Notes: generated by a model not told the origin, from the sequence alone. Positions 24,231 through 33,170 are shown, counted from the first letter of the stretch. The stretch: 64,000 bases of DNA from Actinomadura coerulea (GCF_014208105.1 NZ_JACHMQ010000001.1:5890001-5954000), one strand, 5' to 3'. Numbers and translations: made by a program.

Positions 24231-25250
24231 ATGGCAAACCTCTCCACGGCCGCCGCGGGCCGCCGCCTCGCCGCGCTGGCCGCCGCACCGCTCCTGTTCG
24301 GCCTCGCCACCCCCCTGGCCGCGCAGGCCGCCGCCGTCGCCGTCGAGTCGACGAGCGTTTCACCGTCCACCATCGGCGCCGGTGAGGAGGCACTCCAGAA
24401 GGTCACGCTGACCGAGCCCGCGCCCGCCGGAGGCACCGTCGTCGAACTGCGCGACCTGACCGAGTTCGGGGACCCCAACTACGCCTGGTCGACCGGCCGC
24501 AAGGTCACCGTCCCGGAGGGCAGGCGGACGGTCGCCTTCCCGATCCGGGTGGAATCGGAGGACAGGACGACCGTCACGCGCCTCCAGGCGTCCGCCAACG
24601 GGACCGCGGCGGAGACCGCGATCACCGTCGAGCCGCCGAACTGGAGCGACCAGGCGGTGACGGGCTTCTGGGTGAAGCAGCAGTACGGCCAGGCGTTCGC
24701 GGTGACCGGCACCACGGTGACCGGCACCGTGCACATCACCGCCCCGGCGCCCGTCGGCGGGCTCGCCGTCGACCTCCGCAACGACCCGGTCTGGAACACC
24801 ACCGCCTACGCCGCGCCGTACGTCGTCGTGCCCGCGGGCGCCACCAGCGCCACGTTTCCGATCAGGGCCACCGCCGACAAGGAGCCGCGGTACGTCGGGA
24901 TGACGGCGGACCTCGGCAACAACGTGCTGACCTCCAGCCTGATCGGGGTGCCCGCGCAGTTCTCCGTCGGCCAGGTGAGGGAGATCCGGAACACGCCCGG
25001 ATACTGGCCGAACCACGGCACGGTGGGGCTCGGCGACATCTGGCACCCGTTCGGCGCCGTGATCAGGCTGGCGAGCGACACGCCGGGCGTCACCGTCCCG
25101 TCCGAGCTGCGGCTGTCGTCCTCCGAACTCGGGCGGACCTTCCCCGTCGAGGTGGATCCGTCGGTCCCGATCGGAACCAAGGTGAAGATCACCGCTAGCT
25201 GGGTCCTCGGCCCGTCCCCGGTGACGACCGAGATCACCATCCAGGACTGA
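24231..25250 (+). CDS. Secreted protein with tandem Ig-like beta repeats
   Basis: A 339-residue exported protein with signal peptide (cleavage near AAQAAAVA, about residue 33). The mature part is two similar beta-sandwich modules, each with a VVELRDLT or AVDLRNDPVW strand, a V(P)xGxxxxxFPIR strand and a closing strand, followed by a third related module. This is the pattern of surface or extracellular Ig-like adhesins. No enzyme motif was seen. It begins the accessory block between lysC and recR. Confidence 0.6.
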   Translation: MANLSTAAAGRRLAALAAAPLLFGLATPLAAQAAAVAVESTSVSPSTIGAGEEALQKVTLTEPAPAGGTVVELRDLTEFGDPNYAWSTGRKVTVPEGRRTVAFPIRVESEDRTTVTRLQASANGTAAETAITVEPPNWSDQAVTGFWVKQQYGQAFAVTGTTVTGTVHITAPAPVGGLAVDLRNDPVWNTTAYAAPYVVVPAGATSATFPIRATADKEPRYVGMTADLGNNVLTSSLIGVPAQFSVGQVREIRNTPGYWPNHGTVGLGDIWHPFGAVIRLASDTPGVTVPSELRLSSSELGRTFPVEVDPSVPIGTKVKITASWVLGPSPVTTEITIQD

Positions 25251-25436
25251 CCGCCCGCGGCCGCCCGGAGGGCCCTGGCGTCACCGGCCGGTGGCGTGGC
25301 CCTGCGCGGCGGCCCGGGCGGTATGGACGACCGTGGCGCAGAATGTACGCGCCATGGATTCCCGATCGCCAATGCGCGCGAAAAACTCGGCAGTAAGGGC
25401 GGTGCAGCGGGCGAGTGCAGTATCCAGGGAGTGCCG

Positions 25437-26684
25437 ATGTGGCGCCGGCTATCGCGGATACGCGAATCCCGTTCGACTAAAAGGTTCCGCGAACAGCCTA
25501 ACTGGGTCCTCTGTGAGGGCGTGCAGGCGAACGCCTTGGAATTGGACGCCCAACTGCCCCCCGAGGGTACGCATCCGCCTTCCACCGAGCAGGCGCAACT
25601 CATCTCGAACGCCTGCCTGGCCTTGGACAACGCCTGCCGCGTCATCGAGTCCTACGAGGACTCGCGGGGACGGACCACGACACAGGTGGACGCGGCCCAG
25701 ATGCACCTCAATTCCGCGCGCACCATGTGGTTGCGGACACTTCCCCCCGAGGACCTCATCCCCCACCTGCCGGACCTGATCTCCATCGTCAAGCAGCACC
25801 TCCCTCCGGACGACACTCGCCGGATCGCCGCCGAGAAGGCCGGGTGGGAACTGCAGCGTGCGAGTTCGGTGAACCAGGCGGCCCACGACGGAGCAGGCCG
25901 GAACCACTGGTGGACGGTGACGCGCGGCGCCGACCGCTCCTCGTCGTTGTCGATCCCGCAACTGGCGACCGTGCTGGACGCGGTCGACGCCGCGCGTGAG
26001 GCCTCCCTGAGGGAGAGGCTGCGCGCCGCGAATTTCGCGCGGATCGTCTTCATGACGGCGCTCGCCTTGGCCTGCCTCGCGTTCGTCCTCGCCGTGGCCG
26101 GGGCCATCTGGAAGTCGGCCGCGCCTCTGTGCTTCACGCCCGACAACGAGATCGCCTGCCCCAGCAGGACCGAAAGCCTCGCGGGCGGGCGCTCGCTGGA
26201 CGCGGTGGCCTCGCGGGGGGACTACGCCATCGTCGAGATCGCCGGTCTGACGGCGGCCTGTATCGCGGCGGCCACCGCTCTCCGGAAGGTCCGGGGTTCC
26301 ACGACCAACTACGGCATCCCCGTGGCGCTGGCCTTGCTGAAACTGCCCACCGGGGCACTCGTGGCCGTGCTCGGCATCATGCTCCTGCGCGGCCAGATCG
26401 TGCCGGGGCTGAGCGCTCTCGACTCGTCGGGCCAGATCATCGCCTGGGCGGTCCTGTTCGGCTATTCGCAGGAACTGTTCACCAATTTCGTGGACAAGCA
26501 GGGCCGCCAGATATTGGAGGGCGTGCACGGCACCGCCGATCCGAAGACGCCCCGGGAGACCTCCGCTTCGGAGGCCGCGGCGACGGCCGCGGCCGCCGTG
26601 ACGGCACCGGTGTCGCCGCCGGGGACGAGCGGCGGCGATGGCCGGTCCTCCGCGAGCACGAAAAGTGAGACCACCACTTCATGA
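25437..26684 (+). CDS. Membrane protein with large cytoplasmic N-terminal region
   Basis: A 415-residue protein (ATG at 25437 after CAGGGAGTG). Residues 1-200 are soluble and helical (NACLALDNACRVIESYED ... LPPEDLIPHLPDLISIV). Hydrophobic segments near 205-225, 272-290, 303-325 and 337-355 suggest about four membrane spans. The Ala/Thr/Ser-rich tail is flexible. No known family was recognised. The stop is 13 bp before the peptidoglycan-binding-domain gene, whose ribosome-binding site begins right after it, so they are surely co-expressed. Confidence 0.7.
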   Translation: MWRRLSRIRESRSTKRFREQPNWVLCEGVQANALELDAQLPPEGTHPPSTEQAQLISNACLALDNACRVIESYEDSRGRTTTQVDAAQMHLNSARTMWLRTLPPEDLIPHLPDLISIVKQHLPPDDTRRIAAEKAGWELQRASSVNQAAHDGAGRNHWWTVTRGADRSSSLSIPQLATVLDAVDAAREASLRERLRAANFARIVFMTALALACLAFVLAVAGAIWKSAAPLCFTPDNEIACPSRTESLAGGRSLDAVASRGDYAIVEIAGLTAACIAAATALRKVRGSTTNYGIPVALALLKLPTGALVAVLGIMLLRGQIVPGLSALDSSGQIIAWAVLFGYSQELFTNFVDKQGRQILEGVHGTADPKTPRETSASEAAATAAAAVTAPVSPPGTSGGDGRSSASTKSETTTS

Positions 26685-26697
26685 GGAGGCGATCGGC

Positions 26698-26958
26698 ATG
26701 ACCCAGCAGAACGTTCAGGAAGCGGTACAGGCTCCGCCTTGGCCGGGCCGGTTCCTCGCCCTGATGAAGGGCGACGACGTCCGCACCTGGCAGGACAAGA
26801 TGCTCAAGCGCGGCTGGACCAGCCTCGTGGTCGACGGCATCTACGGCACCCGCTCCGAGGAGGTCTGCGTGGCCTTCCAGAGGGAGAAGCAGCTGAACGT
26901 CGACGGCATCGTCGGACCGCAGACCTGGGAGGCGACCTGGAAGGCGCCGATCACGTAG
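26698..26958 (+). CDS. Signal-less peptidoglycan-binding-domain protein
   Basis: An 86-residue protein preceded by GAGGAGGCG. Residues about 20-80 are a single PG_binding_1 domain: VRTWQDKMLKRGW ... VDGIYGTRSEEVCVAFQREKQ ... VDGIVGPQTWEATW. There is no signal peptide and no catalytic domain. The domain usually binds cell-wall peptides outside the cell, so its partner, or export via the neighbouring membrane protein, is an open question. It is the second gene of a two-gene operon. Confidence 0.8.
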   Translation: MTQQNVQEAVQAPPWPGRFLALMKGDDVRTWQDKMLKRGWTSLVVDGIYGTRSEEVCVAFQREKQLNVDGIVGPQTWEATWKAPIT

Positions 26959-27050
26959 CGCCTTCCGCGCTGCCATCGAGCGGGCGTGCCGGCCGGCGCC
27001 CGAGGTCACCTGCCGGTTTCACGGGAAACCTTCTCGGAAGGGAGGTGGCG

Positions 27051-27899
27051 TCAGAGCATCGGCGGCCCCTGCTCGATGCGGCGCAGAACGGGGTCGAGGC
27101 GCTCGTTCTCCTCGGTGCCGATGATCCGGCGCTCGTCCCACCAGGTGGCGCCGGCGTCGGCCAGGGGGCCGACGACGTCGCGGGCGTCGGCGGGGCTGGC
27201 GCCGCCGACGACGATCTCGAACGGCCCGTCGCCCTCCCGGTGCCGCCGGACGTAGGCGGCCAGATCGCGGACGTCGTCCGGGGCGGGCGCGTGGCCGTGG
27301 GAGCCGGGCCCGAACAGCGGGACGGCGCCGTCCCAGCGGGCGGCCCGCCGCATCGGCCGCCGGTTGGGCCAGAATCCGGCGATCCACACCGGCGGCCGCG
27401 GCCGCTGCGCCGTCGCGGGCAGCAGCGCCACGTCCTCGGCCCGGTAGTGCCGCCCGTGATGGGTGACCGGATCGCCGGACCAGAAGCGTTCGAGCAGGCC
27501 GAGCCCCTCGTCCAGGCGCTCGGCCAGCACGGCCTTGTCGGTGGGCTCGCCGAACGCCCCGTACTCGTCGGCGACCGGACCGCCGAGCCCCGCCGCGAAG
27601 ATCACCCGCCCGCCGCTGAGGACGTCCAGCGTCGCGACCTGGCGGGCCAGCTGCTGCGGACGCCGCCGCGGGACCGGCGTGACCAGCGTGCCGAGCCTGA
27701 TCCGGCTGGTCGCGAGCGCCGCCGCCGTCAGCAGCATCCACGGGTCACCGAAGGACTTGCGATCGCTCTTCACATGGACGACGTGGTCCCACACGAACAG
27801 CCCGTCCCACCCTGCCCGCTCGGCCGCCTCGGCGACGCGCGCGACCGTTCGGGGGTCGGCGAAGTCCCCGAAGTTCGGGATATTGATCGAGTACCGCAT
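27051..27899 (-). CDS. LLM-class (F420-type) oxidoreductase
   Basis: A 282-residue TIM-barrel luciferase-like oxidoreductase: MRYSINIPNFGDFADPRTVARVA at the N-terminus, GLFVWDHV, LGTLVTPVPRRRPQQLARQVATLD, and the SGGR phosphate-binding loop. Actinomycete members commonly use F420. The substrate is unknown. It stands alone, convergent with the membrane-protein/PG-binding pair. Confidence 0.82.
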   Translation of the reverse strand: MRYSINIPNFGDFADPRTVARVAEAAERAGWDGLFVWDHVVHVKSDRKSFGDPWMLLTAAALATSRIRLGTLVTPVPRRRPQQLARQVATLDVLSGGRVIFAAGLGGPVADEYGAFGEPTDKAVLAERLDEGLGLLERFWSGDPVTHHGRHYRAEDVALLPATAQRPRPPVWIAGFWPNRRPMRRAARWDGAVPLFGPGSHGHAPAPDDVRDLAAYVRRHREGDGPFEIVVGGASPADARDVVGPLADAGATWWDERRIIGTEENERLDPVLRRIEQGPPML

Positions 27900-28379
27900 C
27901 CCCGCATCCTGCGCCGTCCCCCGCGTCTACGGCAACCGGCCCGCGTCCACGCCGTCCTCGACAAGGAGATCGTTCCCGCCCTGGAAAAGGCCCGGACGCC
28001 CCGGCCATCCGCGAGCGCGCCGCGCTGCTGCTGAGCCAGACCCTCGGCACCGCCTACGGCGCTACCCGACTGCCCGCGACATCGCACGCACCTGCCGGCC
28101 ACGGCTGAAGGATCGACCTGCCAAGTGCTCGGCGGGCCGGGACCGAACGTCGGGTTGAGGGGTTCTGTGGGGCGCCGGTGACACGAGGGTCGCCGTGCCG
28201 TAAGCGGTAAGAACCGTCCCGGCCACCGGACAGATCATTTTTGAGGACCACCCGGACGCGAGGTCAAGCGTCTATGTAAAGGCAGGCGTTGGCGGGATGT
28301 CGGGGCCATCTCGTCCACCGGGGATCCGTCGTGTCCGTGCCACGGTCCGGGGCGGTGCGGTGCGGCGGTGAGGGAGTCG
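27900..28379 (+). other. 480-bp stretch without an intact gene
   Basis: It holds a frameshifted TetR C-terminal remnant (listed separately, 27940-28107). From 28108 to 28379 I see no protein-like frame; the sequence upstream of 28380 carries the likely promoter of the next gene. Confidence 0.5.
27940..28107 (+). pseudogene. Frameshifted remnant of a TetR-type C-terminal domain
   Basis: One frame reads RVHAVLDKEIVPALEKA up to about 27995, then another frame reads APAIRERAALLLSQTLGTAY through to a TGA at 28105-28107. Together they resemble the end of a TetR ligand-binding domain of the kind that continues AALLASQLLG... The N-terminal HTH is absent. It is divergent from the LLM oxidoreductase, where a regulator would be expected. 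Confidence 0.4.
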
Positions 28380-28679
28380 ATGGGAGAGCTGATGACCGGG
28401 TTCGACGAGTTGCCGAAGGTCCGCCGGGGACCGCTGACGTCCCTGTACGCCGCGCTGCGCCGGAAGGCCCCGCAGGTGGCGGCGGCGCGACCGGACGGCG
28501 GGGGCCCACTGCGCGTCTCCTACCGGGGGCAGGAGGCCCGGGTCGCCTGGGACGACGAACTCGGGCAGTTCGCGTGGCGCTCCGGAGGGAGCGGTCAGAT
28601 CGGCTCGGACGTCGAGAAGGCGGCGGAGCTGATCGCGTGGGCACTCGGCGCGCGAACCGGCCCCGCCGCGTCCGGCTAG
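28380..28679 (+). CDS. Small hypothetical protein
   Basis: A 99-residue soluble protein (ATG at 28380 after GTGAGGGAGTCG; an ATG at 28392 is possible). It is half basic helix (LTSLYAALRRKAP) and half beta (LRVSYRGQEARVAWDDELGQFAW), then a helix EKAAELIAWAL. It reads like a small actinomycete-specific protein. It converges on the DUF5063 gene. Function unknown. Confidence 0.55.
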   Translation: MGELMTGFDELPKVRRGPLTSLYAALRRKAPQVAAARPDGGGPLRVSYRGQEARVAWDDELGQFAWRSGGSGQIGSDVEKAAELIAWALGARTGPAASG

Positions 28680-28695
28680 GCCGGGCACGGCCGGG

Positions 28696-29253
28696 TCAGG
28701 CGGGGGCGGCTTCCGTGGCCGCTTCCGTGGCGACGCCGAGGCGAGCGTCGGCGACGAAGGCGTGCAGCGCGCGCAGGGCGGCGCCGGCGTGGTTGCCCCA
28801 GTGGTTGAAGTAGGAGTACTGCCACCACCAGAGGGCTTCCAGGGGGCGGTCCTGGTTGTAGTGGCGGAGACCGTGGACGAGGTCGCTGGCGACGTCGACG
28901 AGGTCGTCCGAAAGCCGGTAGGACGTCGCCTCGGTGTCCTTGTAGGGGTCGAAGACCTCGACGTACTCGTCCATGGCCTGGAGGCGCTCGGCCAGGCCCT
29001 GCCGGATCGAGTCGAGGTCGGGGTCGTCGCCCACCTCGGGCTCCCAGTTGTCCGGGAGGATCACGTCGGCGCTGGCACCGAGCTGCGCCCCCGCCAGGAT
29101 GACCTGCGACACCTCCAGCAGGAGCAGCGGGATCGTGTGCGTCCCGCCGTCGCCGCGGGCGACCGCCTCCAGGCCGTCCAGGTAGTTGTCGACGTGGCAC
29201 GCCACGCGTTCGGCGAGGGCGTTCCAGTCCTGCGGGCTGTTGGAGTCAGACAT
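28696..29253 (-). CDS. DUF5063 family protein
   Basis: A 185-residue helical acidic protein (MSDSNSPQDWNALAERVACHV ... WWWQYSYFNHWGNHAGAALRALH). The family of this type follows recR in many actinomycetes; the present gene overlaps the recR end by 8 bp, so translation is probably coupled. The conserved WWWQYSYFNHWG patch is characteristic. The biochemical role is not known, though the location suggests a link to recombination repair. Confidence 0.78.
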   Translation of the reverse strand: MSDSNSPQDWNALAERVACHVDNYLDGLEAVARGDGGTHTIPLLLLEVSQVILAGAQLGASADVILPDNWEPEVGDDPDLDSIRQGLAERLQAMDEYVEVFDPYKDTEATSYRLSDDLVDVASDLVHGLRHYNQDRPLEALWWWQYSYFNHWGNHAGAALRALHAFVADARLGVATEAATEAAPA

Positions 29254-29845
29254 CGAGCAGCCTCCGTCCTTCGAATGCGCGGCCCAGCGTGACCTCGTCG
29301 GCGTACTCGAGGTCGCCACCCACCGGAAGGCCGCTGGCCAGTCGGGTGACGGTGATGTCCATGGGCTTGACCAGCCGGGCGAGGTAGGTCGCGGTCGCCT
29401 CGCCCTCCAGGTTGGGGTCGGTGGCGAGGATCAGCTCGGTCACCGCCCCGTCCGCGAGCCGCTGCATCAGCTCGCGGATGCGCAGGTCGTCGGGCCCGAC
29501 CCCCTCGATCGGGCTGATCGCGCCGCCGAGCACGTGGTAGCGGCCGCGGAACTCGCGGGTCTTCTCGATCGCGACGACGTCCTTGGACTCCTCCACCACG
29601 CAGATGACGTGGGGGTCGCGGCGCGCGTCACGGCAGATCCGGCACTCCTCTTCCTCCGCGACGTTCCCGCAGGTTTTACAGAAGCGGACCTTGTCCTTGA
29701 CCTCCTTGAGCGCCTTGCCGAGGCGCTCGACGTCGGCCGGATCGGCGGCGAGGAGGTGGAAGGCGATCCGCTGCGCGCTCTTGGGGCCGACGCCGGGCAG
29801 CCTGCCCAGCTCGTCGATGAGGTTCTGAACCACCCCTTCGTACAA
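29246..29845 (-). CDS. recR: Recombination mediator RecR
   Basis: A 199-residue protein of standard length. It has an N-terminal helix-hairpin-helix (ELGRLPGVGPKSAQRIAFHLL), a C4 zinc finger (C56, C59, C68, C71) and a Toprim domain (VVEESKDVVAIEKTREFRGRYHVLGG). RecR works with RecF/RecO to load RecA on gapped DNA. It sits in the dnaX-ybaB-recR order and is followed by the DUF5063 gene with overlap. Confidence 0.97.
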   Translation of the reverse strand: MYEGVVQNLIDELGRLPGVGPKSAQRIAFHLLAADPADVERLGKALKEVKDKVRFCKTCGNVAEEEECRICRDARRDPHVICVVEESKDVVAIEKTREFRGRYHVLGGAISPIEGVGPDDLRIRELMQRLADGAVTELILATDPNLEGEATATYLARLVKPMDITVTRLASGLPVGGDLEYADEVTLGRAFEGRRLLDV

Positions 29846-29887
29846 CGGACCCCTCCTTTACTGGTCGTCTTCTGCCCGCGGCCCGGT

Positions 29888-30256
29888 TCAGGCGCCGCCG
29901 AGGCCGGGGAAGCCGCCGGGGATGCCCCCGCCGCCGCCGAGCCCCTGGGCGAGCGGGCCCATCTTCTCCTGCTGGAGCTCCTGCGCCTCGCGGGCGGCGT
30001 CGCGGATCGCGGCCAGCACCAGGTCGGCGACCGTCTCCGCCGTGTCGGCCGGGTCGTCGGCGTCGATCGCCTTCGGGTCGATCGACAGCCCCGTGACCTC
30101 GCCCTGCCCGTTGACCGTCGCGGTCACGAGCCCGCCGCCGGCGGTCCCCGTCACCTCGGTCTCCGCGAGCTCGCGCTGGGCGTTGAAGAGCTGCTCCTGC
30201 ATGGCCTGCGCCTGCTGCAGGAGTTCCTGCATGTTCAGCTGACCACCGGGTTCCAC
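29888..30256 (-). CDS. ybaB: YbaB/EbfC nucleoid-associated protein
   Basis: A 122-residue DNA-binding protein with GTG start after GAGGGAGTG (an ATG 24 bases later would begin MQELLQQAQAM). It has the typical N-terminal helix, a GGGLVTATVNGQGEVTGLSID beta-hairpin, and a Gly-rich C-terminal tail. It binds DNA non-specifically and is nearly always between dnaX and recR, as here. Confidence 0.93.
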   Translation of the reverse strand: MEPGGQLNMQELLQQAQAMQEQLFNAQRELAETEVTGTAGGGLVTATVNGQGEVTGLSIDPKAIDADDPADTAETVADLVLAAIRDAAREAQELQQEKMGPLAQGLGGGGGIPGGFPGLGGA

Positions 30257-30443
30257 GGTGCACTCCCTCTTCCGGCCCCCGAGGGCCTTCTCTCTGGCGC
30301 TCCGCCAGCCACCGGACGTCCGTCCCCCGAGACTACGGGTTTCCAGGCCGTTTCGGTACGCGAGGACCCCAGCGCGCCATTTCGGAGGCACATCCGGGAT
30401 TTCGCCGTCCTCCCGGTCCCGCCGCGGGGCGCCGGCCGGCGGC

Positions 30444-32585
30444 CTAGGAAGCCGAGTTGTCGATCTCGCGGATGATCTGACCGCCGAGTTCGCGCTGGAT
30501 GAGGGCCATTCCGCTCATCTCGGCCTCGGTGCCGTCGGCGTCGGCGTCGCCCTCCGGGTCGACCTCGTCGCTCTCGTCCACGGGAGGGGGTTCGTCCGGC
30601 GGCGGAGGCTCGTCCGGCGGCGGAGGCGGCGGTTCCGGGGCCCGGTCGGCCCTCGGCGCGGCCGGTCGCGCGGACGGCTGGACGGGCGGCCTCGGCTGCG
30701 GTGCCGGGTTCGGTGTGGCCGCCCCACCGAACCCCGCGCTAGGGCCCGGCCTCGCCCCCGGTGATGACCCGCCGGGGGCTCCGCCGACGACGGTCTCTAT
30801 CCGCCAGTCGACGCCCATCCGCTCCTTGAGAACCTCGCGCAGGACGGCGTCGCGACCGCCGTTGACGAATCCGAGGCGGCGTCCCTCCGCGTCGAAGCCG
30901 AGGGTGAGGATCCTGCCCTCGAGCGAGATCGGCTGCACCCCGGACATGATGACCATCCAGGTGGCGCGGCTCTTCTGCTTGACGGCCTCGACGACGTCCG
31001 GCCAGAGCCGCTGGATGGTGGAGAAGTCCGCCCCTCCACCTCCCGCACCGGACGCGGCCGTTGCGGGTGGCGCGCCGGCAGGTGCGGGCGGTGCGCTGGA
31101 GGGTGCGGGCGCGCTGGAGGCGGGTCGGGCGCCGGCCGGCGCGGCCGGAGGCTGGGCTGCCGTGGTCGGGCTGGCCGTGGCCGCGGCCGGAGGCTGGGCT
31201 GCCGTGGTCGGGCTGGCCGTGGCCGCGGCCGTGGCCTGGGTGGCGGTGGTCGGGCTGGCCGTGGGCGGGGTGGCGGTGGTCGGGGTGGCCGCGCGGTTAT
31301 CCACAGAACTGGATTCGGCGGGTGCCGAGCCGGGGCCGGGGTTGCCCGCGATCGGCGCCGCGGACGCGAAGGCCTGCGGCAGTGGGTCACCGCCCTGCCC
31401 GCCGCCGAAGCCGCCCTGGCCGGCCTGGCCGGCCTGGCGTTCCAGACGGTCGAGGCGGGCGAACATGGACGCCTCGTCCTCGTACGCGGCCGGCAGCAGG
31501 ATCCGGGCGCAGATCAGTTCCAGGAGCAGCCGCGGGGACGTGGCGCCGCGCATCTCCGTGAGCCCGGTGTGCAGCAGGTCGGCCGCACGCGTCAGCTCCC
31601 CGGGCCCCATCGAGGACGCCTGGCGCCGCATCTGCTCCAGCTCGTCCGGCGGGAAGTTCAGCAGCCCCGAGCCCCCGGCCTCCGGGACGTTCACCAGGAT
31701 CACCAGGTCGCGGAGGCGTTCCAGCAGGTCGGCGGTGAAGCGGCGGGGGTCCTGACCGCTCTCGATCACGCGGTCGATCGCGGCGAACACGGCGGCGCCG
31801 TTCCGGGACGCGAAGGCCGCGACGACCTCGTCCAGCAGCGCGGAGTCGGTGTAGCCGAGCAGCGACACGGCCCGCGCGTACGTGATGCCCTTCTCGTCCG
31901 ACCCGGCGAGGAGCTGGTCCAGGATCGACAGCGTGTCCCGCGCGGAACCGGCCCCGGCCCGGACGGCCAGAGGCAGCGCGGACGCCTCGTACGGGACGTC
32001 CTCGCTCTCGAGGATCTCCTCGACGAGGTCCTGGAGGACGCCCGGCGGGATCAGCCGGAACGGGTAGTGGTGGGTCCGGGACCGGATCGTCCCGATGACC
32101 TTCTCCGGCTCGGTCGTCGCGAACACGAACTTCAGGTGCGGCGGCGGCTCCTCGACGAGTTTCAGCAGCGCGTTGAAACCCTCGCGGGTGACCATGTGCG
32201 CCTCGTCGATGATGTACACCTTGAAGCGCGCCGCGACCGGGGCGAAGAAGGCCCGCTCCCGCAGGTCGCGGGCGTCGTCCACACCGCCGTGGGACGCGGC
32301 GTCGATCTCGATCACGTCGATGTGCCCGCTCCCGGACGGTCCGAGCGCGACGCACGAGTCGCACGTGCCGCACGGGTCGGGGGTCGGCCCCTGCTCGCAG
32401 TTCAGCGAGCGGGCGAGGATCCGGGCGCTGGACGTCTTGCCGCAGCCGCGCGGCCCGCTGAACAGGTACGCGTGGTTGATCCGGCCGTTGCGCAGCGCCT
32501 GCTGGAGGGGCTCGGCGACGTGTTCCTGCCCCTTCAGCTCGGCGAACGTCGCTGGCCGGTACTTGCGGTACAGAGCCAGACTCAT
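30444..32585 (-). CDS. dnaX: DNA polymerase III gamma/tau subunit
   Basis: A 713-residue clamp-loader ATPase. Walker A is GPRGCGKT (44-51), zinc cysteines are C63, C72, C75 and C78, Walker B is IIDEAH, and the sensor region follows. Domain III ends near residue 370. A long Pro/Ala/Thr-rich linker (about 420-540) carries near-identical repeats (see the repeat entry), then a folded C-terminal domain and an acidic Pro-rich tail. It heads the ybaB-recR operon. A programmed frameshift site for the short gamma form was not evident. Confidence 0.95.
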   Translation of the reverse strand: MSLALYRKYRPATFAELKGQEHVAEPLQQALRNGRINHAYLFSGPRGCGKTSSARILARSLNCEQGPTPDPCGTCDSCVALGPSGSGHIDVIEIDAASHGGVDDARDLRERAFFAPVAARFKVYIIDEAHMVTREGFNALLKLVEEPPPHLKFVFATTEPEKVIGTIRSRTHHYPFRLIPPGVLQDLVEEILESEDVPYEASALPLAVRAGAGSARDTLSILDQLLAGSDEKGITYARAVSLLGYTDSALLDEVVAAFASRNGAAVFAAIDRVIESGQDPRRFTADLLERLRDLVILVNVPEAGGSGLLNFPPDELEQMRRQASSMGPGELTRAADLLHTGLTEMRGATSPRLLLELICARILLPAAYEDEASMFARLDRLERQAGQAGQGGFGGGQGGDPLPQAFASAAPIAGNPGPGSAPAESSSVDNRAATPTTATPPTASPTTATQATAAATASPTTAAQPPAAATASPTTAAQPPAAPAGARPASSAPAPSSAPPAPAGAPPATAASGAGGGGADFSTIQRLWPDVVEAVKQKSRATWMVIMSGVQPISLEGRILTLGFDAEGRRLGFVNGGRDAVLREVLKERMGVDWRIETVVGGAPGGSSPGARPGPSAGFGGAATPNPAPQPRPPVQPSARPAAPRADRAPEPPPPPPDEPPPPDEPPPVDESDEVDPEGDADADGTEAEMSGMALIQRELGGQIIREIDNSAS
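31141..31224 (-). repeat. Tandem 42-bp repeat in the dnaX linker
   Basis: A 42-bp unit starting GCGGCCGGAGGCTGGG occurs twice without mismatch (31141-31182 and 31183-31224), with a degenerate third copy after it. It encodes repeats like PTTAAQPPAAA in the flexible linker. Such exact repeats can expand or contract by slippage. Confidence 0.8.
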
Positions 32586-32674
32586 CGGGGGTCCGCCCTC
32601 CCTCGAGAAGCAGAGCGTCAGAAGCGCCGTGTCGCCGTGGACCGGCCGTCGCGGACCGGTCGCCGTGAAACCAA

Positions 32675-32768
32675 GGGACCCCCCGCACACCCGCCAGAGC
32701 CTGCTTATCCTTGCTGCCTTCCGGCCCTGGGGAGGTTCACAGGGTGACGCCGTGCGAGGGGTCTACCC
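32675..32768 (-). ncRNA. ffs: Bacterial small SRP RNA (4.5S)
   Basis: Read on the minus strand it carries the universal domain IV core CAGGGCCGGAAGGCAGCA, with closing arms GACCCCUCGCAC and GUGUGCGGGGGGUC near its ends forming a long hairpin of about 94 nt. It lies upstream of dnaX on the same strand, the usual actinobacterial place for ffs. The RNA binds Ffh in the signal recognition particle. End positions are estimates from the pairing. Confidence 0.9.
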
Positions 32769-32825
32769 AAAGTCTATGGCATCCCCGGCCCCGGATCGCC
32801 ACGCATTCCGGCGTAGTCTCCGCCC

Positions 32826-33170
32826 ATGCCCGCCTCTCCCCAGGACACGCTCCTGCACATCGCCGAACGAACCCACTGGGAATCCGCCCGGAGCATCGGC
32901 GTGGCGTACACCATGTCCACCCTGGGCCGGACCCTGGACGAGGAAGGCTTCATCCACTGCTCGTCCGACATCGCCCAGGTGGGCGGCGTTCTGGGCCGCT
33001 TCTACGGCGGCGTCTCCCGCGACGACCTGGTCCTGCTGGTCATCGACGTGTCCCGCCTCGACGCGCCCGTGCGCTACGAGCCCGCCGGGGACGAGTTGTT
33101 CCCCCACGTCTACGGACCGATCCCGGTCGACGCGGTTATTGATGTCAGGTCACTGCCCGAGAACCGGTAG
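32826..33170 (+). CDS. DUF952 family protein
   Basis: A 114-residue small protein with the DUF952 pattern: LLHIAERTHWESARSIG, EGFIHCSSDIAQV, YEPAGDELFPHVYGPIPVDAV. DUF952 proteins have a compact fold and unknown activity. It is divergent from ffs and lies just upstream of a tRNA-Ser gene. Confidence 0.85.
   Translation: MPASPQDTLLHIAERTHWESARSIGVAYTMSTLGRTLDEEGFIHCSSDIAQVGGVLGRFYGGVSRDDLVLLVIDVSRLDAPVRYEPAGDELFPHVYGPIPVDAVIDVRSLPENR

Noticed and set aside
30444..32585. Programmed frameshift in dnaX
   Set aside because: No slippery heptamer of the A-AAA-AAG kind with a following hairpin is evident in this GC-rich gene.
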